DNA of 64,000 nt from Oscillibacter ruminantium GH1. GTDB taxonomy: Bacteria > Bacillota > Clostridia > Oscillospirales > Oscillospiraceae. The notes beneath the pieces are model-generated. The model ran no database searches. It had not been told where the DNA came from and worked only from the letters and a program-made list of their open reading frames with translations. Positions 1-8,283 of this stretch are shown in pieces. Position 1 is the stretch's first letter. Every line of letters begins with the position of its first letter. Position numbers and translations under genes: made by a program. Location: the NCBI RefSeq assembly GCF_000307265.1, contig NZ_DF158897.1, positions 635,561 to 699,560 on the forward strand, read 5' to 3'.

Positions 1-1290
1 CGTCAGAAAACCGGAGAGTCCTATGTGGACGGGGAGGAACGTCCCATTTTAGAGGGGGCGGAACCTTATATTACCACCGGGTACAGCACCATGGGGATGC
101 AGCGCCGGGCGTTTCACGCCGTTCGCGGAGAGGACGGGGCAATCATCGGCTTTGTGATGGTGTCTGTGTTCAGCGGCGTCCTCACCGCACGGCTGAGAAA
201 TATATTGGTGCTTCATCTGGCCATTATGGCAGTGATGCTGCTGGTGAGCTTTTTCCTGACCCACGCGATTTTGCGTTTCCTGCGCCGGACGCTGATGGGC
301 TTTCGCCCGGAGGAACTGCTCAGCCGCTATCTCCGGCAGGACGAGGTGCTGGGCGCTGTGGCAGAGGGGCTGGTAGCGTCCGACGCGGCGGGGAAGGTGC
401 TCTTTGCCAATCCGGCGGCTCAGGCAATTTTTGGGGAAAATACCCCGCTGGTGGGGCGGTCTGTCGGGGAGTTGTTTCCCGATTCCCGGCAGGAGGAGGT
501 GCTGCGCACCGGCAAGGCGGAGGAGCGCCGCTCTTGGATTGTGGACGGACACTCGGTGCTGGCGGGCCAGATTCCCATTCGGGAGCGGGAAAATGACGCG
601 CCTCAGGGAGTCTTGACCATTCTCTATGACCGGACGGAGATGCTGCACATGTCCGACGAGCTGTTTGGCGCGCGGAGCATGATCGACGCACTGCGCTCCT
701 ATAATCACGAATTTTCCAATAAGCTCCATGTGATTTTGGGCTATTTGGAAACGGGGAAAACGCAGGAGGCCATCCGGTTTATCGTCAACAGCAACCTGAT
801 CTCCGGACAGCTGATCTGCCAGACCGCGGAAGCGCTGCGGGTATCCGAGCTGTGCGCGCTGATGATCGGGAAAATGCTCCACGCGGCGGAGCGGGGGATT
901 TTGCTGACGCTGGGGGAAAACAGCGTGTGTATCGAGCAGGACCTGCTGATCCCCGTGGAGGATATGGTGACCGTGATGGGCAACCTTTTGGAAAACGCCA
1001 TCGAGGAGCTTTCCTCCGGCGAGCATCCTGTCCGGGAGATTGAGTTTGAATTGTACTGCCGTCCGGACTGCAATCTGCTGGTGTGCAGCGACACCGGGGG
1101 CGGCATTTCGCCGCAGGTGCGCCAGCACATGTTTGAAAAAGGCGTTTCCACCAAGGGCGCGTACCGGGGGACGGGACTCAACGCCGTGCAGACCGTGGTA
1201 CGCCGGTACGGCGGAAAAATTGACGTGGAAACAGAACCGGGGGAGGGCACCAGCTTTACCGTGACCTTTACCAGAGAGGAGGCGGAGTGA
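1..1290 (+). CDS. Sensor histidine kinase, DcuS/CitA family (5' end cut by window)
   Basis: The frame is open from base 1, so the N-terminus, with the first membrane helix and most of the extracytoplasmic sensor domain, lies outside the window. Counting from the GTG at 25, a membrane helix spans about residues 58-86, a PAS domain about 100-205, and the phospho-acceptor helix contains SYNHEFSNKLH with His228. The ATPase domain shows an N box (GNLLENAIEE, near 320), a G1 box (SDTGGGI) and a G2 box (GTGLNAVQ). The HEFxNKLH form of the H box is typical of Spo0B-like kinases that sense di- and tricarboxylates or amino acids. The stop overlaps the next start by one base, so kinase and regulator are translationally coupled. 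The ligand is not known; the downstream GltS symporter makes glutamate or another dicarboxylate plausible (inference). Confidence 0.9.
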   Translation, partial: RQKTGESYVDGEERPILEGAEPYITTGYSTMGMQRRAFHAVRGEDGAIIGFVMVSVFSGVLTARLRNILVLHLAIMAVMLLVSFFLTHAILRFLRRTLMGFRPEELLSRYLRQDEVLGAVAEGLVASDAAGKVLFANPAAQAIFGENTPLVGRSVGELFPDSRQEEVLRTGKAEERRSWIVDGHSVLAGQIPIRERENDAPQGVLTILYDRTEMLHMSDELFGARSMIDALRSYNHEFSNKLHVILGYLETGKTQEAIRFIVNSNLISGQLICQTAEALRVSELCALMIGKMLHAAERGILLTLGENSVCIEQDLLIPVEDMVTVMGNLLENAIEELSSGEHPVREIEFELYCRPDCNLLVCSDTGGGISPQVRQHMFEKGVSTKGAYRGTGLNAVQTVVRRYGGKIDVETEPGEGTSFTVTFTREEAE

Positions 1291-1967
1291 TGGTTTCCGT
1301 CATGATTATTGAGGACGATCCCATGGTGGCGGCCATTAACCGCCAGTATGTGGAGAACACGCCGGGCTTTGCTGTGGAGGCGGTGTTCCCCAGCGGCGTG
1401 GGCGCGTTGGAATATTTGAAAGGGCACGATGTGCCGTTGATTATTTTGGACTTTTACACCCCTATGATGAACGGCATGGAATTTGTGGACCGGCTCCACG
1501 GCATGGGCAAAGCTCCGGCGATCATCATGGTCACCTCCGCCAGCGACGCGCAGACTATCCGGCAGATGTTTTTGCGGGGTGTGGTGGACTATTTGGTGAA
1601 ACCCTTCGAGTATAAACGATTTCAGGAGGCGTTGGAACGGTTTCGCCAGAGTCGGGAGCAATGGGAGATTCAGGAGACGGCGCTGGATCAGGCGGCCATC
1701 GACCGCATGACGGTTGGCACAGGCCAGCCTGCCGTATCAGAGCCGCTGGCCAAGGGACTGAACGCCGCCACTATGCAGATGATTCGGGAATTTTTACAGG
1801 CTCATCGGGGCGAGGGCCACACCAGCGAGGAGGTGGCGGAGCAGGTGTGTCTGTCCCGTATCACGGTGCGGCGGTATATGAACTATTTGACCGAGATCCG
1901 GGAGATCAGCAGCCGCATTGATTATCAGACCGGCGGCAGGCCCTCCATTCAATACTACCTTGAGTAA
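1290..1967 (+). CDS. Response regulator, CitB/DcuR type
   Basis: The receiver domain occupies about residues 1-120, with acidic pair Asp9/Asp10, phospho-acceptor Asp54 in LIILDFYTP, Thr82 and Lys104 in LVKPFEY. The C-terminal third (about 165-205) is a helix-turn-helix of the kind used by DcuR/CitB regulators (SEEVAEQVCLSRITVRRYMNYL). I chose the ATG at 1290, inside the TGATG overlap with the kinase stop and about 7 bases after GGAGG, rather than the GTG at 1287. Its likely target is the gltS promoter about 100 bases downstream, where a direct repeat abuts the -35 box (inference). Confidence 0.9.
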   Translation: MVSVMIIEDDPMVAAINRQYVENTPGFAVEAVFPSGVGALEYLKGHDVPLIILDFYTPMMNGMEFVDRLHGMGKAPAIIMVTSASDAQTIRQMFLRGVVDYLVKPFEYKRFQEALERFRQSREQWEIQETALDQAAIDRMTVGTGQPAVSEPLAKGLNAATMQMIREFLQAHRGEGHTSEEVAEQVCLSRITVRRYMNYLTEIREISSRIDYQTGGRPSIQYYLE

Positions 1968-2027
1968 AATAAACAAAAAAAGAAGTCGAAAGCTGTACGA
2001 AAAGGCAAAAATGTCGAAAATTTTACC

Positions 2028-2054
2028 TACTAAACGTTTACGATAGTTACTAAA
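2028..2054 (+). promoter_or_regulatory. Candidate response-regulator site: TACTAAA direct repeat
   Basis: TACTAAA occurs at 2028-2034 and again at 2048-2054, exactly 20 bp apart (two helical turns), directly upstream of the gltS -35 hexamer at 2057. A repeat on one face of the helix beside -35 is the usual place for an activating response regulator. Assignment to the regulator at 1290 is inference. Confidence 0.4.
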
Positions 2055-2056
2055 AA

Positions 2057-2086
2057 TTGAAATTTCTTCTCTCCCCTTTATATACT
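2057..2086 (+). promoter_or_regulatory. Promoter of the gltS-like gene
   Basis: TTGAAA at 2057-2062 and TATACT at 2081-2086 are separated by 18 bp. Transcription would begin near 2093, about 70 bases before the start codon at 2161. This makes the ATG at 2104 a less likely start than 2161. Confidence 0.55.
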
Positions 2087-2160
2087 GAGAGCGTGTTAGG
2101 GTTATGCTAAGGAAGGTTCCGGAGAAAAAGGGGCCGACAGTTAGGAAGGGAAGAATATCT

Positions 2161-3411
2161 ATGGAAAACATTTTAGGTTATTTTGGGACCTATACTCCCG
2201 CCGCAGACGGAGCCATCGCTTCGTTCAAGTTTGAGTACCTCTCTGCATTGGGCTTTGCCGCCTTTGTGATTTTCTTAGGCCGGGCCATTGTAAGGCACTC
2301 CAAGCTCTTGCAGAAGTATGCGATCCCCGCGCCGGTAGTTTCCGGCCTGATTTTTTCGCTGGTCGTCTCCTTCATCAAAATGTCCGGTGCGATGGCATTT
2401 TCCTTCGACGTGACGGTGATGAAAGACCTGTGCCAGAATCTGTTCTTCCTGTGCGTGGGCTTCGGCTTCAGCTGGAAGATGATCAAGCACGCCGGCGGCA
2501 AGCTGTGCGTTCTGATTGCCGTGGGCGCCTGTCTGCTAATTACGCTGCAGGATTTGCTGGGTGTTGCCATCGGCAATCTGGTGGGTCTGCACCCGCTGCT
2601 GGCGCTTCAGTGTTCCTCCTCCGCTATGAGCGGCGGCGTGGGCACTGCCTCCGCCTTTGGCCCTATTTTTGAGAATATGGGTGCGCCGGAGGCCACCACC
2701 ATCGGCGTTGCCGCCGGTACGCTGGGCAACATCATGGGCTCTTTAATTGGCGGCCCTGTGGCCGCGTTCCTCATCAGCCGTCACGGACTGAAAGCCGACC
2801 CCAACGACAAGCCGGAAGCAGTGATGTCCGGTGAAGCAACCCGTCTGGATAACGGCCGCATGATCTCTATGTTTGCAATGTGCTTGCTGCTGGCTGCGCT
2901 GGGAATGCCCATCTACATGCTGCTGGACAGCATTCCCATGATCGAGATGCCCAAGTTCATCGGCTGCCTGTTTGCCGGCGCGATTGCCCGCAACGTGATG
3001 GAAGCCTTCCACATCAAGTTCTACACCCCGGAAGTGGACGCCATTGAGCATATGTTCCTGGAGCTGTATCTGGCGCTGGTGCTGATGACCATTGATATCA
3101 CTAAGCTGGCGCCTGTGGCGGGCCAGATGGGCGTGATCCTGATTGGTCAGGCGATTTTGATGGCCCTGTTCGGCATCTTTGTCTCTTACAACATGTTTGG
3201 CCGGGACTACGGTGCAGCGGTTATGGCCGCCGGCAACTGCGGTTGGGGCTGCGGCTCCGGACCCAACGCCGTGGCCAACGAAAAAGCGGTTATGGACCAG
3301 TATGGTTGGCACAATATTGCTTGGGTGCTGTATCCCTCTTTTGCAGTTATCATTGACGATATCTACAATCCCATTTTCCTCTCTCTGTTTGGCAGTTTCT
3401 TGGTGCGCTGA
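2161..3411 (+). CDS. gltS: Sodium/glutamate symporter, GltS (ESS) family
   Basis: A 416-residue, strongly hydrophobic protein with about ten membrane segments, the usual size for GltS. Two glycine/serine-rich stretches sit at pseudo-equivalent positions: SGGVGTASAFGPIFE near residue 155 and GNCGWGCGSGPNAVANE near 360. These match the paired re-entrant loops of the ESS family. The family imports glutamate with Na+ across the cytoplasmic membrane; the substrate here is inferred from the family. ATG 2161 follows AGGAAGGG at 2143-2150. The gene lies behind a two-component pair, has its own promoter, and ends in a strong terminator. Confidence 0.85.
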   Translation: MENILGYFGTYTPAADGAIASFKFEYLSALGFAAFVIFLGRAIVRHSKLLQKYAIPAPVVSGLIFSLVVSFIKMSGAMAFSFDVTVMKDLCQNLFFLCVGFGFSWKMIKHAGGKLCVLIAVGACLLITLQDLLGVAIGNLVGLHPLLALQCSSSAMSGGVGTASAFGPIFENMGAPEATTIGVAAGTLGNIMGSLIGGPVAAFLISRHGLKADPNDKPEAVMSGEATRLDNGRMISMFAMCLLLAALGMPIYMLLDSIPMIEMPKFIGCLFAGAIARNVMEAFHIKFYTPEVDAIEHMFLELYLALVLMTIDITKLAPVAGQMGVILIGQAILMALFGIFVSYNMFGRDYGAAVMAAGNCGWGCGSGPNAVANEKAVMDQYGWHNIAWVLYPSFAVIIDDIYNPIFLSLFGSFLVR

Positions 3412-3431
3412 GAAAAACAACAATGATTGAT

Positions 3432-3471
3432 AAGCAGAGCGGGCGTCCCACAGGGGACGCCCGCTCTGCTT
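3432..3471 (+). terminator. Intrinsic terminator after gltS
   Basis: An 18-bp perfect inverted repeat (starting AAGCAGAGCGGGC) with a 4-base loop lies 20 bases after the gltS stop and is followed by a T/A-rich tail. Confidence 0.8.
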
Positions 3472-3480
3472 ATAAAAGCA

Positions 3481-3509
3481 TGGAAAAATATCGAAGACCG
3501 TGCTATAAT
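3481..3509 (+). promoter_or_regulatory. Promoter upstream of the TAXI lipoprotein gene or a small RNA
   Basis: TGGAAA at 3481-3486, a 17-bp spacer and a perfect TATAAT at 3504-3509. The start codon at 3715 is about 200 bases away, so there is a long leader or a separate short transcript. Confidence 0.55.
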
Positions 3510-3542
3510 TAAGTACGAAGCAAATCTGATATGCGCATCTGT

Positions 3543-3632
3543 CCGCTTTGCAGGCGGGCTGCTTCATCAAAATATCGCACAGTGACTCCAATTCGTGCGT
3601 GTGTCCGCAAAGCGGGCGCACGTTTATTTGGG
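3543..3632 (+). promoter_or_regulatory. Structured leader: possible attenuator or small RNA
   Basis: CCGCTTTGC at 3543-3551 is perfectly complementary to GCAAAGCGG at 3607-3615. The second arm also takes part in a local hairpin at 3594-3625 (CGTGCG...CCGC-AAA-GCGG...CGCACG) followed by TTTATTT. The two pairings exclude each other, which is the layout of an antiterminator/terminator pair. I recognise no known riboswitch core. A stand-alone small RNA ending near 3632 is equally possible. This lies in the 303-bp gene-free stretch between 3411 and 3715. Confidence 0.35.
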
Positions 3633-3714
3633 TTTTGTTGCGGATGTCCGTATGCGGTTCGCACTTGTGCGGGGTTACCTTAAAAAAGAAAACCATGAAA
3701 GGGATGGTGAGAGG

Positions 3715-4713
3715 ATGGGAAAGAATGTTGGTCGTCTGCGGCGCCGAATTTTTGCGGGCCTTTTGGCGGCAATCTGTTTGCTGCCGGGCTGCGGCCTGAA
3801 AGGACGGCAGGGAACTCCGAAGGAGATTCGGGTTCTGACCATCGGCACCGCCGACAGCGGCGGCACCATGTACCCAGTGGGCCGGGCGGTGGCGGAAGTG
3901 CTGGATCAATACACGCCATCCCTGAAAATCAATACCAGCGCGTCCAGCGGCTCCTTTACCAATGTGGAAAGCCTGCGGGACGGACAGATCGACATGGGTT
4001 TGGTCAGCGGCGACGTGGCGTGGCGCGCTTGGCACGGCAAGGACGAATTTGAAGACAGCCCCATGCCCAGCCTGCGGGTGATTGGCGCGCTGTATGTGAG
4101 CCTGTCCAACTGGATGGTTCCGGAGTCCCTTGATATTGAGTATGTCCATGACCTTTTGGGAATGCGGGTGGCCGTTGGTCCGGAAGATTCCGCCACAGAG
4201 GTTTCCGCGCGGGCCGCGCTTTCCGCCGTGGGGCTGAGTGTTGACAACACCGTGCTTGAAAATCAAGGGCTTGGCTCCGGCGGAGAAGCGCTGCTGAACG
4301 GAGAGTTGGACGCGCTCTATGGGTTTGCCGGAATACCGGTCAAGGGCCTGAGCGATTTGGCAGAGCAAACGCCCTGCCGCCTTCTGCGGTTCACGGAGGA
4401 GGAACTGGACGCCATTTTGCAGGGAAACACCCAGTATATCCGGGGCGTGATTCCCGCCGGAACTTACCCCGGGCAGACGGAGGATATTGAAACCTTTGGC
4501 GTGAAGTGCCTGCTGTGCGTAAACGCGGACATGGACGACGATTTGGCGGGGACCATTGCCCGGATTCTCTGGGAGTCTGCCGACGGGCTGAAGGAACGGC
4601 ACGCCGCCCTCTCCGCCATAAGCGAGGACGGATTCCTATACCGCAATCTTCCGGTGCCCCTCCATCCCGGAGCGGCGCAGTTCTATCGCGATCAGGGGCT
4701 TTTGCAGGGGTAA
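3715..4713 (+). CDS. TAXI-family TRAP transporter substrate-binding lipoprotein
   Basis: A 332-residue protein beginning with a lipoprotein signal: basic MGKNVGRLRRR, a hydrophobic core and lipobox LLPGC with Cys26 as the lipidated residue. The mature part carries the TAXI signature (GTADSGGTMYPVGRAVAEVL; INTSASSGSFTNVESLRDGQIDMGLV). Such proteins capture small carboxylates or glutamate outside the membrane and normally deliver them to a fused DctQM permease. No TRAP permease gene is in the window, so this copy is an orphan here or may serve in sensing. Start 3715 is preceded by GGTGAGAGG; longer in-frame starts give a non-signal-like extension. Confidence 0.85.
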   Translation: MGKNVGRLRRRIFAGLLAAICLLPGCGLKGRQGTPKEIRVLTIGTADSGGTMYPVGRAVAEVLDQYTPSLKINTSASSGSFTNVESLRDGQIDMGLVSGDVAWRAWHGKDEFEDSPMPSLRVIGALYVSLSNWMVPESLDIEYVHDLLGMRVAVGPEDSATEVSARAALSAVGLSVDNTVLENQGLGSGGEALLNGELDALYGFAGIPVKGLSDLAEQTPCRLLRFTEEELDAILQGNTQYIRGVIPAGTYPGQTEDIETFGVKCLLCVNADMDDDLAGTIARILWESADGLKERHAALSAISEDGFLYRNLPVPLHPGAAQFYRDQGLLQG

Positions 4714-4817
4714 CGCCGCCGTTTTTTCCATGGTTGCCGCCGATGCGCGAAAAGGTTCGCCTTTGTGCGATTTTGCCGGATGAATTCTGCGCCTGCATCA
4801 AAAATTTGTGAAAACTA

Positions 4818-4846
4818 TTGTGAACCGGCCGGACAAGCGCTATAAT
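4818..4846 (+). promoter_or_regulatory. Promoter of the 5'-nucleotidase gene
   Basis: TTGTGA at 4818-4823, a 17-bp spacer and perfect TATAAT at 4841-4846, about 40 bases before the start codon. Confidence 0.75.
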
Positions 4847-4888
4847 GGAGCCATCTCCCGTTGGGAATATCTTGAAGGAGGCTGAAAG

Positions 4889-6898
4889 ATGAAAAGGAAA
4901 AAACTCTCAGCATTGCTCCTGGCTCTGGTCATGGCGGTCAGTCTGGCTGTTCCTGCTTTGGCGGCGGACACCACTCAGACGGTCACCATCCTCCAGACCA
5001 GCGACCTGCACGGCATGATTAACCCCTATGACTACGCATCCAACAAGGAAAGCAAGACCAGCATGGCCCACGCGGCGGCGATCATTGCGGCGGAGCGGAA
5101 GACGGACCCAAATCTGCTCCTGATCGACACCGGCGACTCCACACAGGCCAACTACATTCAGGAATTTAAGGACGAAGTGCCCGAACCCATGATCGACGCC
5201 CTGAACTATCTGAAATATGATGCTTGGACTCTGGGCAACCACGAGTTTAACTTCGGCTTCAACTACGTAACGAAGGAAATCAAGGAATTCAACGGCGTCA
5301 CTCTGGCGGGCAACATCTATCAGAAAAACGGCTCCCGCTGGCTGGACGCTTACAAAATTTTTGACGTGAACGGCGTGAAGGTGGCCGTGTTCGGTATCGA
5401 CGCGCCCCACATTCCCATCTGGGAAAAATCCGACCCCACCCACTATAACAACATGACCTTTACCACGCCCATGGAGGAGACTGGCAAGATCCTCAAGGAA
5501 CTGGAAGGCAAGGCGGATGTGATTATCGGTTCCATCCACTATGGTCTGGACGGCGAATACGGCACCGAGGGTATCCGTCAGGTAGCCGAGAAATACGGCG
5601 ATCAGATTGACGCGCTGTTTATCGGTCATGCTCACTCCAAGGTGAACGAAACCATCAACGGCGTGCCCGTGCTGGAGCCCGGCTCCAACGCCCAATATGT
5701 TTCCAAGGTCACCTTCTCTCTGGAGAAAAAGGACGGCAAGTGGGACGTGGCCAAGACCGACGCCGGTCTGATCGACTGCTCCACCGTCACTCCGGATGCG
5801 GCTTTCCTGACAAAATTCAAGTCTCTGGATCAAAAGAGCAAGGCTTTGGCTGCCAAGCAGGTGGGTGAGGTCGGTGAGACGTTCCTAAACCCCGTGGAAG
5901 TTCTTCCCGGCATTCCCAGCGCCATTTTGGAGGACAACGCCGTTCTCGATCTCATCAACAAGGTGCAGATGGAAGAGGTGGGCGCGGATGTGTCTCTGGC
6001 CGCCCTGTTTGATTCCACCTCCAATCTGGAAAAGGGTCCCTTCCTGAATCGGGACAGCGTGAAAATCTACAAGTATGACAACACGCTGTACGGCGTGAAG
6101 GTCACCGGCAAGCAGCTCAAGGCCATCATGGAGCTGCAGGCGGGCAACTTCTTCAACCAGTACAAGGCGGGGGATGTGACCATCAGCTTCAACCCCGACA
6201 TCCGGATGTACAACTACGACGAGTTTGCCGGTGTGAACTATGAGATCAACATCTCCAAGCCCGCCGGTTCCCGCATCCAGAACGTCACCTATCAGGGCAA
6301 GCCCCTCAGCGACACCCAGACGCTGGTGCTGGCGCTGAACAACTACCGCTATGGCGGCCTTGTCACCGCGGGACTTTTGAACGAGTCCGACGTGGTGTAC
6401 GAGGGCGGCGCGGTTCGCGATATGATTACCAATTATGTGGCGGCGATGAAGACGCCCCTGATGCCCGAGTGCGACCACAACTGGAAGATCGTGGGCGCGG
6501 ATCTCAACGATCCCCAGAAGGACTTGATCTATGAGAAGGTCCGTTCCGGCGAGATCACCGTCCCCACCTCTGAGGATGGACGCACACCCAACATCGCCTC
6601 ACTGAACGGTCCCGAGCTGCGGACTGCGGGCAAGCTGCCCGCGCTGACCGGCGGAGAGACAGCCACCACCCCAACGACTCCGGCCAAGCCCACCGTGCCT
6701 GTCACGCCCACAACACCCAGCACCCCCGTGGCCGGCGGTTCCTATACCGTGAAGTCGGGTGACTGCCTGTGGAGCATCTCTCAGGAGTTCTACGGTACCG
6801 GCACCAAGTGGACCGTGATCTATCGGGCCAACACCGCGATCATCAAGAATGCCAACGACATTCAGGTTGGTCAGGTTCTGACGATTCCCGCGGCCTAA
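4889..6898 (+). CDS. Secreted 5'-nucleotidase/phosphodiesterase (UshA-like) with C-terminal LysM
   Basis: A 669-residue exported protein. Residues 1-26 form a signal peptide ending ALA-AD. The metallophosphoesterase domain (about 30-290) shows the metal ligands in order: SDLHG, DTGDS, GNHEFN, a His in GSIHYG and GHAHS. The 5'-nucleotidase C-terminal domain covers about 320-540. A Thr/Pro linker (about 588-615) leads to a single LysM repeat (YTVKSGDCLWSIS to GQVLTIPA). It should hydrolyse extracellular nucleotides or cyclic nucleotides for phosphate and nucleoside salvage while held to peptidoglycan by LysM. The start follows AAGGAGG by 9 bases. Single-gene transcription unit. Confidence 0.9.
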   Translation: MKRKKLSALLLALVMAVSLAVPALAADTTQTVTILQTSDLHGMINPYDYASNKESKTSMAHAAAIIAAERKTDPNLLLIDTGDSTQANYIQEFKDEVPEPMIDALNYLKYDAWTLGNHEFNFGFNYVTKEIKEFNGVTLAGNIYQKNGSRWLDAYKIFDVNGVKVAVFGIDAPHIPIWEKSDPTHYNNMTFTTPMEETGKILKELEGKADVIIGSIHYGLDGEYGTEGIRQVAEKYGDQIDALFIGHAHSKVNETINGVPVLEPGSNAQYVSKVTFSLEKKDGKWDVAKTDAGLIDCSTVTPDAAFLTKFKSLDQKSKALAAKQVGEVGETFLNPVEVLPGIPSAILEDNAVLDLINKVQMEEVGADVSLAALFDSTSNLEKGPFLNRDSVKIYKYDNTLYGVKVTGKQLKAIMELQAGNFFNQYKAGDVTISFNPDIRMYNYDEFAGVNYEINISKPAGSRIQNVTYQGKPLSDTQTLVLALNNYRYGGLVTAGLLNESDVVYEGGAVRDMITNYVAAMKTPLMPECDHNWKIVGADLNDPQKDLIYEKVRSGEITVPTSEDGRTPNIASLNGPELRTAGKLPALTGGETATTPTTPAKPTVPVTPTTPSTPVAGGSYTVKSGDCLWSISQEFYGTGTKWTVIYRANTAIIKNANDIQVGQVLTIPAA

Positions 6899-6916
6899 CC
6901 CTACTGTGCATTGAAA

Positions 6917-6953
6917 ACGAGAGACGCCCTTCGAGGGCGTCTCTCGTCTTTTT
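6917..6953 (+). terminator. Intrinsic terminator after the 5'-nucleotidase
   Basis: A 13-bp perfect stem (ACGAGAGACGCCC with its complement), 5-base loop, then CTTTTTGG. Confidence 0.85.
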
Positions 6954-6963
6954 GGCGTCGCTC

Positions 6964-6992
6964 TTGCCCCAACCTGAAAAAAAGCGTATGAT
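6964..6992 (+). promoter_or_regulatory. Promoter of the M20 peptidase/patatin pair
   Basis: TTGCCC at 6964-6969, a 17-bp spacer, TATGAT at 6987-6992. The start codon is at 7079. Confidence 0.5.
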
Positions 6993-7078
6993 AAATCTAT
7001 AAAATTGCGCGATTTTCAAAAACCGCGCCAAAATGGAAGCCGTCCGTACACTGCGGGCGGAAAGCAGGATGGGGGCGT

Positions 7079-8266
7079 ATGAAGATGGAGCTGCTGGATA
7101 CGCAGGCGGCGGGGTTGTACGGGGAAATGCTGGCCTTTAAAGAGGATCTGCACCGTCACCCGGAGAGCAGTTTTCAGGAACGGCGGACGACCGAGCTGCT
7201 GAAGGAAAAGCTGGCCGCACTGGGCCTTTGCCCGGTGGACATGGGGATGGACACCGGCGTGGTGGCGGTTTTGGAAGGGGAGAGGCATGGCAAGACTGCC
7301 GCTTTGCGGGCGGACATCGACGCCATCGCCCAAACGGAGAACCAGAACCACGTTGTCCGCTCAGAAACGGCGGGGTTGATGCACGGCTGCGGCCACGACT
7401 TTCATACCGCCTGTCTCTATGGCGCGGCAAAGCTGCTTTCTGCCCGAAAAGAGACGCTTTCCGGCAGGGTGGCATTTTTGTTTCAGCCCGCCGAGGAGGA
7501 GACGCAGGGCGCGCGCACGCTGCTGGACCACGGGCTTTGGGAGCGAATGGGCGGAAAGCCGGACTGCATCTTCGGTCTGCACAATCGTCCGGAGCTGCCG
7601 GCGGGACAGATTGCCGTACGGAATGGGCCGATTATGGCGGGAAAGATCAATTTTCGCGTGATACTGCGGGGAAGACCGGGCCACGGGGGATCGCCCCACA
7701 AATGCGTGGACCCGGTGGTGGCTGGGGCGGCACTGATTGACGGGGTGCAGACCATTGTCAGCCGCAGCACCGACCCGCAGGACGCGCTGGTATGTGCGGT
7801 GTACTCGGTTCACACAGATGCGCCGGACTTTTTCGTTCCGTCCTCTCTCTCCGTAACGGGCAGCATCCGCTATCTCCGGGACGCGGCGGGCCAGCGGGCG
7901 GCGCAGCGGCTGCGGGATCTGGCGGCGGGGGTGGCCGCGGCTTACGAATGTCAGGCGGAGACGCAGCTGCTTCCGCAGGTTCCGGTGACGCGGAACGCCG
8001 CCTCTTTGGCAGAGATCGCGGAATGCGCCGCAGCGGAGACTGCGGGCGCTGAAAACGTGGCCTGTCCGCCGCCGGACATGGGCAGCGAGGATTTTGCGGT
8101 GTACGGGCAGGAGGTTCCCGCCTTTTTCTACTGGCTGGGCAGTGGATTTCCGGGGCGGGAAAACGCCCCGTGGCACAGCCCGGATTTCTGCACCAACGAC
8201 GCGGCACTGCCTTTGGGCGCGGCGCTGCTGGCGCGGTCGGCACTGCTGGCGCTGGAGCGCCTTTGA
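7079..8266 (+). CDS. M20D family amidohydrolase (N-acyl amino acid or peptide deacylase)
   Basis: A 395-residue protein of typical M20D length. Di-metal site motifs are in order: RADIDAIA, MHGCGHDFHTA (Cys and His ligands), FQPAEEE (catalytic Glu pair), GLHNRPELPAGQ and a late SEDFAVY. The lid/dimerisation domain sits near residues 180-290. Family members cleave N-acyl or hippuryl-type amides, or trim peptides, in the cytoplasm. The exact substrate cannot be read from sequence. The start is preceded by AGGATGGGGG. The patatin-like gene begins 17 bases after its stop, so the two are probably co-transcribed. Confidence 0.85.
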   Translation: MKMELLDTQAAGLYGEMLAFKEDLHRHPESSFQERRTTELLKEKLAALGLCPVDMGMDTGVVAVLEGERHGKTAALRADIDAIAQTENQNHVVRSETAGLMHGCGHDFHTACLYGAAKLLSARKETLSGRVAFLFQPAEEETQGARTLLDHGLWERMGGKPDCIFGLHNRPELPAGQIAVRNGPIMAGKINFRVILRGRPGHGGSPHKCVDPVVAGAALIDGVQTIVSRSTDPQDALVCAVYSVHTDAPDFFVPSSLSVTGSIRYLRDAAGQRAAQRLRDLAAGVAAAYECQAETQLLPQVPVTRNAASLAEIAECAAAETAGAENVACPPPDMGSEDFAVYGQEVPAFFYWLGSGFPGRENAPWHSPDFCTNDAALPLGAALLARSALLALERL

Positions 8267-8283
8267 ACGTTTGAGGTGAAGAG

